Below, piece by piece: positions 1 to 10,398 of a stretch of 64,000 nucleotides of DNA (position 1 is its first letter; every line of letters starts with the position of its first letter). Below the pieces are notes generated by a model. The model did not search any database. It was not told where the DNA came from and worked only from the letters and a program-made list of their open reading frames with translations. Source of the stretch: Pomacea canaliculata (lineage: Eukaryota; Mollusca; Gastropoda; Architaenioglossa; Ampullariidae); assembly GCF_003073045.1 (NCBI RefSeq), contig NC_037599.1, positions 26,078,695 through 26,142,694 on the forward strand. Direction: 5' to 3'. Position numbers and translations under genes: made by a program.

Positions 1-814
1 TTTAAGGTGATATTGACATGAATTTTAGTTTTGTACATTTAACCGGCATAAGGCTGGATCCAACATTTTTTTTCTAATTCTCTCTCTCAATTTTCAGCTA
101 CGTTGCTTGCTGCTTTTCCCCTTCTTGTTCCCCCCCCCCTCTCTCTCTCGACTTTGTCGTTACATCTTAGCAAGCTAAAAACAAAGATCCTGCTTCCGAG
201 CAAAGAAGGTGTGCCATTACATCCACCCCTAGATTAGTTGATTAGTCTGTGTATTTTGTTCTGTTATGATGAAGTCAGAAGCCTCACCTGTGATTGTGTA
301 ACCTGAGCTGGCTGACATGACATAATCAACGGCTTTGAGTCGCCAGGCGACGGAGACATAACAAAACAACACAAAGTCTGGTGCTTTCGAACCTCTAGTG
401 GCCTTGACCGCAATAATAATTCACGGTCAAGCTGCGTGACGAGCTCGTGCGAGGTTCCAGGTAGAGAACCGTCACAGGCTACACCGTTGACCGCCCACTG
501 AGCTGGTCAAAAGCTTGCAAGGTGAAGGTGATATGTTATCTATCTGGAGGCAGAATTTCAAATGTCTATAGAGAGGGAGAGTAAAAATCTGTATTACACT
601 TGAAGAGTCAGCTTTATATACACTATGTATTATTTTTCACTTTTGTGAAGCGCTAAAATATCGCCTTAGACATGAGTGAGTGATGACTGGGAGGGATACT
701 CCCCATATGTACAAAGTAGTTGCTCACAGTTATGATGAAAAGCTAGTGTCAAAAAACCCGATGTAAGAATTAAATAATTATGTCTGTTGTCTAAACCTTT
801 CTGAAAAGCTTGTA
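1..814. other. Intergenic, no gene seen
   Basis: No open frame of useful length and no recognisable domain. The stretch holds pyrimidine-rich runs (a C-run and CT repeat near 130-150) and AT-rich DNA. It precedes a decayed LINE fragment and lies outside the duplicated unit. Confidence 0.5.
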
Positions 815-1140
815 CTCAAACGTTTACTAGCCCTGTTTCCGGACTTATTAGACCCTCTGCAATTTGCCTACAGACATAAACGTAGTGTAGAAGATGCTAT
901 TTTAAAACGAATTAACGGACATCTGTCTTCAAGACAATACAATGCCATTTGCTTGTTCAAAAACTAATTAGTATGAATGTTGATACCAGAACTTCTCTGA
1001 GGGTCTTAGACTATCTCACCAACAGACCTTAGTTTATACGAATGTCTAGTAGTATCATTTTGGTTACTTTGAACACCAACACTTGTATTTACCAATGGAC
1101 TATATTTTCTCCTTTCTTGTTTTCCCTCCAAACGGCGGAG
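815..1140 (+). mobile_element. Non-LTR retrotransposon (LINE) RT fragment, decayed
   Basis: The frame starting at 826 reads as reverse-transcriptase block 1-2 of a CR1/L2-like LINE, with LDPLQFAYR followed by RSVEDAI. The segment that should carry the first catalytic Asp is missing. Downstream pieces resemble the later RT blocks (LDYLTNRP near 1005-1028, then SPFLFSLQTAEE near 1110-1145) in shifted frames. The copy is dead: internal deletion, frameshifts and stops. It abuts the left end of duplication unit A. Confidence 0.7.
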
Positions 1141-1335
1141 GAACAAAAACTCAGGATGGCATCACGCACCCTCTCTATTGTTGATCATGTGTTGACATGT
1201 GAGTTTTTACTTTTGTGGTCTGGTTGTAGGTACACGATGTCTGTCTGCAGAACCTATTGACACCGCAACTCATTCATCTCACATGCCATTTACTTGATCA
1301 ACTTTACTGGTCATCATCTTCTACTAGCCTGAGGT

Positions 1336-1528
1336 GGGGGGGGGGAATTGGTGTTTTACGCCGTATCAGCAGCTAAGGCTATATTACGGCAAGCAGCCAG
1401 CCCTGTAAACAGATGCCACGTGCAGAGAAAGATCAGCGTGCCCGAGACGAGAAATGAACTCAGGGCAGCCAACCTTCACTGTATTGGTGACAGGCGCTAA
1501 CAGCGCTAACCGTTGCGCCACCGGACCG
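1336..1528 (-). mobile_element. tRNA-derived SINE insertion with target-site duplication
   Basis: The insert is bounded by imperfect 15-bp direct repeats, CTACTAGCCTGAGGT at 1321-1335 and CTACTAGACTGAGGT at 1529-1543. The equivalent place in unit B (about 45758-45772) is an empty site. Read on the minus strand the right end has a pol III A-box-like TGGCGCAACGGTTAGCGC and a weaker B-box-like GAGTTCATTTC. The other end carries the conserved-looking ATACGGCGTAAAACACC segment followed by a C-run. This fits a tRNA-headed SINE of the mollusc type; the family name is not certain. Confidence 0.75.
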
Positions 1529-1579
1529 CTACTAGACTGAGGTGACCTGGGGTCACCAACTATATGTACTGTTCCTGGA

Positions 1580-2241
1580 ATAAATGTGTGTGTGTGTGTG
1601 CGACAAACTGCCAGAACAGTTATTTGTATTTTAGATGATTCAAGTCAAATACAATTGTCTTATTCCACATAAAAATTATTAAGAAATCCCCGTGAAAAGG
1701 TAAATAATTTTGACTTAATTTGATACCAACACAGGATTATGTTGTGGTGTCACAGCAGAAGTTGTACACAAATACAACTTTATTAACAAACTTAATCAGA
1801 AATCAAAATTTTAATTTTCTGGTTCATAAATATCTTTATTTGACTCGCCCTATGTACATACAAATATTTGAAGTGTAGCACAAAAAGTAATCACAATTAT
1901 CCTAAAATTTACAAGTTTCTTAGTCACACAAAAATCATTATCCAAATTAACATAATAAATCTTTGTGATATATTATTAAGTGTAATGAGCTGTGGTAGGT
2001 CTCGTATGTACAAATTTAATGTACAGAATGCATATACTTAACCTTAACAGAAATACTTATTGTGCCATGAAATACAAAATTCCTTTGACACTTGAGAAAA
2101 ATATGCACATCTGATTAGCTTTATGTTAAATGTCATTTCTCATGCAACAATTTTAGTTCACTTGTTTAGGAAAAATCAGCATCTTTCTATTCTTTTTATT
2201 TAATAAGAGTCAAATATTCAAATGTTAATAATTTCAGAAAA
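1580..2241. other. 3' flank of triple-AIG1 gene
   Basis: AT-rich, no ORF. It holds a minus-strand poly(A) signal AATAAA (2195-2200) about 40 bp beyond the stop codon of the triple-AIG1 gene, a likely 3' end. The block is conserved in the duplicate (46250-46943). Confidence 0.5.
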
Positions 2242-5200
2242 TCAGTATTTGACTTTCTTATGAGAAGTAGGAGTATCTGTGTCATGATGGTCACAAGGAA
2301 TGCGCTTTATTGGTAAGAAGTCTCCCTCTGTGGCCTGAAGAAGATTTTTAATGTTAGTCGTCAATATTTCGGTCTTGTCATTTGATGTCTGGGTGTCTAC
2401 GAAGCAGAGTTTTTCCCTGCATTTTATTTTGTCAAGTTTACTCAGACTGTCATCTCCTGCGCTGCTCCTCTCGTCTGTAACAGTAACAACTATCAAGTGA
2501 TGCTCAAGGCGCTCTCCGAAATACACTTCAAGTCCCTCAAAAAAGGAGAAATCTTCAGACGCCACCTGTGATTCCCTGACAAAAACCACAATGGCATGTG
2601 GACCAGGCTCCGAAGCCTCCAGCAGCGAGCTCATCTGCTTTTTAAAGCCACGGGTGGGGAGTAATTCCGGTGTATTGATGACCTTCATTAAACATAGAAA
2701 AAAGGCACATTTAAAATTTAAAAAATATAAAGACTGCTAAAAACATCCCCTAAGAGAAATAAAGGGAGGTAACTACGCTAACATCAAACCTAAAATTAAC
2801 TCCCGTAGACCGCTTTTTAAAAAGTTTACTTCAAGCACCAATATTTAACATAAATTTGTTAGTAAAGGCTTAATAAAACTTTTGATTTATTGTTATGTTG
2901 TCTTAGACGTTTTGATGATATTCTTATTACGAAATTTATATTCGGGCATCGGGGGTAGGGTAGGTGGCGGACACAACGACCGAAGGAAATTTATGACAGG
3001 ATCATGATCCATAAATTTGAAGTACTTTAAGCCAACAAAAAACACTTGTGGTTTTGTTTGTTTGTTTGTTTTGGATTATGCAACGACAATTGATATTTTT
3101 CCTTTTCCATGTATTGTGTGGATTTTTATTTAATTTATTTTTATTTAATTATGACGAAGTGTTTGACACATGCACATGCATTTTTATTCGTTTGCTGTCT
3201 GCTATGCGTATAGTTTTACTAGAGTGAAAGACTCATCTAGGCAAGTGTCATGATGAGGCCGAAGATTACATAATTTTACCTGTAACCACATTCCATCGAC
3301 TTCAGTTATGTAGTTGGTTTTCTTTGGCATTGTTGTGCCTGCTTTGAACACATTTCTTCGTACAAGTGCATTGCCTCCTGAGATTTTCCCGCTTGCTGTG
3401 GATCCAAGGAGAAGGATTCTCTTCAAGTCACTAGGAAACTCTGTATAAGCAGACAAAGAACTTCGTAATGAATATTTTTTTGAAAATAATGTATTATTAA
3501 TAGTGAAAAAACAGAGACAAAAACATAAAATATATATTTGGTTAATGGGAATGAATTTAGTAGATTTGTATCTCATTCTTTAAGTATAGAAGTTTTGAAA
3601 CATGTACAATTTACAACCTTTGTGGCTATAAGAGGCATACCCTTGATATATCCTACCTAATAAAAGGATGCTCGCAACATTAAGCTACAATATTCTTTAA
3701 TGAAAGAATTAGGTCTGATTTTTGTTTGTTATAAAGATGAAAGACGTTTTTGAAAATGCTTATCAGTACTTCCATTTTGAAGGACAAGCTGAGTATTTCA
3801 TCTGGTATTAAATAGCTTTAAAAATTTGAGAGGAAATCAGTAATGATCAAAACTAGTATTCAAAGTAAAAAAAAAACCCGTACTGAAGTTGGGCACAAGG
3901 TTCATGAGATGAATAAGCTGCCGCTTTTTGTCCTCATCTTTATCCTGACTGCTGAACACGATGTAGCGTCCTTCAGCATCTGCCAGAACCGCCTTCAGCT
4001 CTTTGCAGATTGTTTTTAGTTCCTCTTCTATGTCCATATCTTGTCGATCACCAAAGGTGAAGGCCACTGTTAGCCTCTGCTTGACATATTCTTCTCCTAA
4101 TACTTTCTTTATCTGCTCGTAGATTTGGTATTCCTCCGCGGTGTAGCGCAGGTCACACCGAATGGCCAGCAAAATGACATCAGGGTCACATGACTTCCAC
4201 TTGCTAATTCTTTTATTAGCTTCCTCTTTGTCTATACGCAGATTGCTAACGTCAGGTGTATCAGTTACCTTACAAAAACAATGTATTTAAAAAAGTTAAT
4301 TTAATTTTATATAATAATTTATTTAAATACAATAGTTAAAAACTTTCGACAGTACTATGCCTATTGCATATGAATATTATCCTAAAGCACACATTAAATC
4401 CACTCCCGCGTGTGTATATTTATTAAAGCATTTGTTTCTGTTCGCTCGTATAAATGGTTTACGTATTAAAAGACTAATGTTTACCTGATCTAATTTCATA
4501 AAATACACCCAAGAGTATTAATTCATGAGAGAGTTGTAAATGGTAAACTAACAAGTTTCCTTCTTTGTTATTTCCAAGCATTATGAATAATTTTTTAAAA
4601 TTATATTTATCCACACATTAGAAATACGCTAATGTTTTTAAAGACTGTCGTGAATTATTAAAATTTAAAAAACTTTCTTAAATTATGAAAAATAATGCCA
4701 TTTAAAATATAATTTTAACATTACCGCCATAATTTTCGTCTATGGTCTATTTTTTCTGGTTATTTGTATACTGATTAAATATTTAAACGCCATGATGTAG
4801 ACATTCGTACTTTGATGGTCACACCAAATTTCTGAGCTGTCCTTTCCAGGTCCGTTTGTGCAGATGATACCAAACCTCGTGTAACGGGAAAGGTGTCTGT
4901 GTTCAAGATGGAGTTACCTACACTGCTTTTTCCATTTCCAGTCTTGCCAATTATTAACACTTTCAGTTCGCGCTCTGTAACAAATTACATTATCCGCTTT
5001 ACTCAAGTCGCGAGTCAACAAACCCAAAGAAAACTTAAGAACCTCATCAGGGTGTTTGGAAAGATGTTGATCTTGAAAGAGTTTAGCACTTAAGAAATCA
5101 TGTTTTGGGTGTGTCCATCTGAGAAAAGGCCTCGGTCACACCATTGTATGCTTATCCAACAGCACACCCATAATGCGCTTATTGTGGATTCTCTGGTTCC

Positions 5201-6778
5201 AGATATACAATTTCTTCATTCAGGTCAAAATCAACACATTCAAACACTATGCAAAAATAAAAGAGGAAACATACTAAGTACATTCTTCGTATGGCCATTT
5301 TGCATGAAAGTCTCTTCTTGCTTGTTAGCTTCAAGTGCGCAGTCCAAGAATCCGTCACAGGATCCAGACTCCTCTTCGCACTCCATACAATCCCCTTTTG
5401 AGTTTTCTGTTGACATTATTATAGAACAGGCTATATAGAAGATTATCACAGATAAAAAAAAAGCGAAAGGAAAGAAAAAGAATCCCAGAGAATATGTGAA
5501 GTGAGTCTTCTTACAAACAAAGAAAATTACTACCTTTATGTTTGTAATAAGGGTCTTTTGCTTATTCTGTGCAAACTTTATTGTTTATGATGTGTGTTGC
5601 ATGTTTCTATCGTCAATAAATATTAAATGTATGCTTAAATTTACAATCATTTTGAAATATATGTTTGAGGCAGGAAGATTTACTTGAATTTTGTGCACGA
5701 GAATAAATAATATTCACATGAGCTGGTTTGATGAAGTGTTTGCTTTAAGGCGAAAAAGTTACCTACTCAGCTCGTCACAAATCTGGAAGACCTGGTGAAG
5801 GAGTGTTTCTTGTTCCCTGGCACCAATAAACACATGTCGTGTATCGGCTTCTCTCCAAATTTCTTCCAAACCTGAGTGTGTTCGCTTTTTGAAATCTTCT
5901 ACACTCTCTTTCAGCTTGTCTTCACATGTTAAGAGCATTACCAGACGTCTGCGAGTAAATTCTGTCCCGCAGAGACGTTTGAACCTTCGGAACCGAAACA
6001 CATCAGCGCCAAGATCGAGTGGTACACAGCGGATGGTCAGAAGGATGAGGTGAGGATCAGGACACATCTCCTGCCATTTTCTGACTTCTTTCCTCGCCGT
6101 CGCATCGTCTTTGAGCTCATGACTGCCAATGTCGGGTGTGTCTAGTACCTTTACATGCAACAAGTGTATTAATGACACATTACGAGGGAAGCTTTTCAAT
6201 GAGTTTTTAGTTATAGTTTCTAGAGGTGCATTAAGTCGTGTTCAACTGTGGTTGAGTTAAAAAGACAAGAGAACAATAACTTATTTTATTTAGAAGAATT
6301 AATACTCATAATGGTAGTATTTTTGAGGCACCTTATCTATGGATGTTAATCCTGTTAAAGAAGTAGTGTTAATGGCGTCCATATAATAGATGTGGAGTGT
6401 TTGTTGCAAAATTATATCTAGCTTAAAAGTAGGTCTAGCTTAAAATTATGTCTAGCTTAAAATCGTGTCTTCTGCCTGTTTTAATGAGTAATGTCATTAA
6501 AAAGTGTTTACCTTTAGATGCTTGCCATATCTCGTGCTCTCTCCAATACTCGCTTCTTTTGTTTGGCTATCGAGTGTGACAGCACTTGACACCTGAAAGT
6601 GGTCCTTGCCGAGGAGAATATTACCTACTGTACTTTTCCCACTGCCGGAAGAACCAATGATAAGAACCCGGATTTCACCTTGACCTCGTGTCTGATTTAG
6701 ATCAGGGTCATCGTCTTCTATAGATATCAAACGACCGGTTGGTACATAGTTGCCAGAAGAGGCTCCAGCTTCAGCCAT
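2242..6778 (-). CDS. Triple-AIG1-domain GTPase (GIMAP8-like), 7 coding exons
   Basis: Coding exons on the minus strand: 6512-6778, 5767-6148, 5275-5430, 4811-4974, 3884-4268, 3280-3440 and 2242-2682. All have GT/AG borders and compatible phases (0,1,1,0,1,0), giving 651 residues. Start MAEAGASS at 6778. Three AIG1 (immunity-associated GTPase) domains follow. Domain 1 has P-loop GSSGSGKS (42-49) and DTPD (92-95). Domain 2 has GKTGNGKS (278-285), DTPD (326-329) and a G4-like FTFGDRQD (about 393-400). Domain 3 has a degenerate P-loop GSTASGKI (464-471) and NTPE (508-511). Exon 3 is an acidic, Cys-containing linker of 52 codons between domains 1 and 2. The C-tail is short and basic (KKVKY) with no TM segment or CaaX. 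The triple layout is known for vertebrate GIMAP8. Function is inferred: cytosolic or membrane-associated GTPase scaffold in immunity. Domain 2 closely resembles the adjacent plus-strand GTPase. Confidence 0.87.
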
Positions 6779-8454
6779 CCTTTTTTTCGAGGCAAAGTGC
6801 GACAACCTATATTTGAAAATACACTTTGTCAGTTTTGTCATGTTTTATAGATAAACACACCAGCCTGGAATAAAAAGATGATGAATGAACTCCTTTACTT
6901 GTTGCAGCTAATTGTTTAATATTTGAATTTCTAATTATTTCTTTGGAAAGCTTACTTCCTTGTCTAGTGTACGATTCGGAGTGGTACGTATTTATGTAGA
7001 ATACTTATACAAGAAACTTGCGAATGCAATATGTGTACGTGTCTTGCAATCATACACAAAGTCCAGGGAGATACGATGCCACAAAAATATACTTCTTATT
7101 TACAAAGATAAGTCACTATTGTGCAGGTATGAGAGAATTACACAGAGTGCTCTTTTTGAAAACCTTACAATAAACAACTGCAAGCGATGGAAGAGGTAGA
7201 CACAAGGTGAACTGTGCTGAAAACATCCAAAGTGGACGAGCCTCTCATTTTGGAACATTGCAGAGAAAATTGGGAATATTTTATTGTAATATTATTGTGT
7301 GACCACTCTTAAACAATGATCATGATGATGATTATGCTACTACATATCATCATACTTATCAGTAGGATCAAACATTTACATTCCTAAAAGGGCCTAGGCC
7401 GTTGCATCATGTCCTAAGGACAAGTCAGAACTGCGACTTAGTAAGGAGCCAACTTCGCCATCAAACAACAACAATTATCGTCAATAACACTTTCTAGGGT
7501 CACACCGGAAATATAAAGAAGTGATGTCAGCTTACCTGTTCTATCACCACTTGTTTTCTGGAAATCTGAACAATTGTCCCGAAACTTTTGCGGTAAGTTG
7601 CTGCGAAGAGCACTTGATGTTGACGTTCGCTTGCACTACCTTTAACCTGGCGGCGCGAGCGTGAAGTGTTGTAGGCGGGGCTTGTGGGGATGACAGACAG
7701 CGTCACTCATACCCGCTGTTACAACAGCCACGCTGGTTTCAATAAAACTGTAGATTGTAGCTGCATCTGTACACGTGTTCGTGCGTGCGTGGTGTGTGTG
7801 TTAAAGTTGTATTTACCAGAAACTGCAAGAGATTAGGACATTATTCATTTTCAAGAAACTGGGTCGAAACGGTTCAAAAGCCGTGCTCTGACCTTCAGCC
7901 CTTACTGCAGACTGAATGTAGAAGAGTGTTTCTACCTTCGTTCCATTCCCATGTCTGTAGTGTGCTAGTGTGCTACCCTTACATTGTCAGAGTCCACCTA
8001 CATTCCAGTCGCTTACCAGAGACTTACCGATTCAGAGAAGAGGCGGGAGGAGGGATAAGCAGCACTGTAAGTTGTTATTTGTTTACATGTGAAGCAGGGT
8101 CGTGTTTGGGAGGACTACCTGGACATGTGCATGGAGGGTTCTACCTGACCTGTCTACACATCAGTTGAGAGGTACTTGCTTTATACTTCAAGTGTAGCGG
8201 GGGTTGGAGTGTTATGGGAGGGCTGCGTTGCGTCCCCACGCAAGACAAGGAAAACTTCTGTACAATTCATTTTCTTTATGATCAGTAGGGTCTCGATTCG
8301 TTATCTTCACTATTTTAATAACTTTTATTACACTGTGCCTTAAAACAATTCATTTATAAATGTCTTGAACTATCGTAAACTATTTATATTATTTGCCAAA
8401 AAGTTAGCAGTGCATTGCGTTCTATTTATATTTTCAGTTTCAAATTTCTGAAGA
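6779..8454. promoter_or_regulatory. Head-to-head intergenic region, likely bidirectional promoter
   Basis: The triple-AIG1 gene (minus) and TM-anchored AIG1 gene (plus) diverge from here. The core at 7640-7780 is locally GC/CpG-rich (GGCGGCGCGAGCG, GGCGGGGCTTGTGGGG) in an AT-rich window. A plus-strand donor GTAAGT at about 8068 and acceptor at 8436-8437 suggest a 5' UTR exon for the plus gene. A minus-strand donor GTAAGC near 7537 suggests one for the minus gene. The core, the flanking donors and the acceptor are conserved in unit B (50740-51660), supporting function. Transcription starts cannot be placed from sequence alone. Confidence 0.6.
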
Positions 8455-10398
8455 ATGTCACTCTCCAAACTGTCATCCACTGTTAAAGGTAGGTAATATC
8501 ACACATATGGTAGGTGATATCACACATATGGTGTTATACATTACTTGCTTAATAACAGTACAGGGCCATATGTCTGCTTTGTTAAAGCATTACAAAACTG
8601 GTAAATGAAAAGCAGTGTGTAAAGTATCGAAAGAGTTTGTCTTAGAAAATTGCTTTATTTTTTTGTTAATTTTTAGGAGTAGCTGCAATCAAGCAAGAAA
8701 ATTTTAACACAATACATTTAATTTATTTTAAACCTGGTTGCACTTGTCATAAATGTAGCAAATTGTTCTTATGGTTTTTTTTCATTCAACAAGTCATGCA
8801 AGTATAGATGTATGTATCCCTTGCTACCCTTGTCAACTAAAACTAGAAGAATCACTAGTCTTTTAACATATATGCTTTATTCCTTTGAAGTGTTTATCAT
8901 TGGGAAAACTGGAAACGGAAAAAGTTTGCTAGGAAACTCTATTCTGGGAAGAGAAGAGTTTCTGGTAGCAAGAAGCATGAGATCAACGACCGTTCGTCTT
9001 GGCAAGGCGGTTGGCTTTGTAAATGGACAACAGATTATGGTAAATTGGTAATTTTGGGTTATAGTCTTTGTTGTATTACATGTCATCCGCACCAACCAGG
9101 TAAACGAATATAAAATATACTCTGCATGAACTATGTACCTCCATTCAGTTTGAGATATAAGCTACTATTCTCACGCGCAAACTCCGGACATGAGGAATGC
9201 ACAGTTATCTAATGAACAAAATTTTATCATCGCTTTTCCATCTTTTATAACTTCAAAAACATTTATGCGATAGTTTATACTCAATACCTACACTCAGTAG
9301 CCATTTGAAACAAAATACTGCGATCTTGTAGGCACTTAGAGCAAATCACCAAATTTGAAAAACAACTTGTCTGTTATTTCTTAAATATTTCCTAAATTAT
9401 ATGCAAATGTAAAGGCCTATGCCTTAATCTCATATTTCACACAGATACTGGACACCCCGGATCCAGTTAACTTAAACCTCAGTGATACAGAAATCAAAAA
9501 TGAGGTCACTCGGTGGAAGTCAGCGGTTGAAGGTCCCTACGCCATCTTGCTGGCGGTGAGGTGTGACGTGCGCTACACGGCGGAAGAATACGACATCTAC
9601 ATGAAAATCAAGAGAGCATGGGGAGACAACGCATTCACTAACCGCCTGGTGGTGGTCTTCACGTTTGGAGACAGACAGGACAGAGACATTCACGAGGAGC
9701 TGAAGACAGTTTGCTGGGAACTGCGCAATGTCCTGGCTGATGCTGGGAACTGCTATGTCCTCTTTAACAATATGGTAAGTTATTGGTCCTTAAGTGGTGT
9801 TCCTATGGATATGATATTTATAGTCATATTTATCAAGAAAAGAATCTTATTATATATTATAATCGTAAAACTTCATTGACGAGACTCTTTAAAGTTTGTC
9901 TATTAGGGAACAAGTACACGATATCAAAACTTATTCCCCCCTATCCTTACACAAGCCTTTCACAACCTGTCTATGTTATTACATTTTCTAAACGTTCAGG
10001 CTAATTAAAGTTCAAGTAAGCAAAACCTCACAAAACAAATCACGAATTTTCAACATGACGGTTTACAAACGACAATCCAATCTCTCCATTTCATATTATT
10101 GTAAAACTAATTACTAGTTACCACAGAATTGCAACCCTATCAGCTTTCTTTGGGTATTCTTCTGATGGAAAATATTGCCGCATTGAAAATTTATACACGT
10201 GTGTGTGTGTGTGCTGTTTGTTTTTTAATTCAGGCCCGAGGAAGTGAGATGGCGGCGCAAGTAGGACAGTTGTTGAATGTCATTCACCGTCTTGATATGA
10301 AATCTGCAGTTTCTCCAATTACTCAAGACAAGGTGCTCATTTTGTTTGTCCTGGTTGTTATTTTCATGACAGTGGTTGTGTATCTTACCCTAAGATAG
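8455..10398 (+). CDS. AIG1/GIMAP-type GTPase with C-terminal membrane anchor (copy A)
   Basis: Four coding exons, 8455-8488, 8891-9039, 9445-9774 and 10234-10398, join in phase to 225 residues. An acceptor at 8436-8437 supports a spliced 5' UTR. Short N-terminus MSLSKLSSTVK, then P-loop GKTGNGKS (16-23), G3 motif DTPD (64-67) and G4-like FTFGDRQD (133-140). Canonical GIMAPs have FTRGDDL or similar, so the base-specificity loop is altered. The last exon encodes a polar helix followed by a hydrophobic run (about 205-224) at the extreme C-terminus, a tail anchor like those of vertebrate GIMAP1 and GIMAP5. Predicted role: GTP-dependent oligomerising GTPase on an intracellular membrane. It shares a promoter region with the triple-AIG1 gene and is nearly identical to the copy at 51679-53981. 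AATAAA occurs at about 10621. Confidence 0.92.

Noticed and set aside
7785..8168. 127-codon frame on the plus strand upstream of the TM-anchored GIMAP
   Set aside because: It overlaps the likely 5' UTR exon, uses skewed residues without a domain, and is broken in the duplicate copy (51000-51410).
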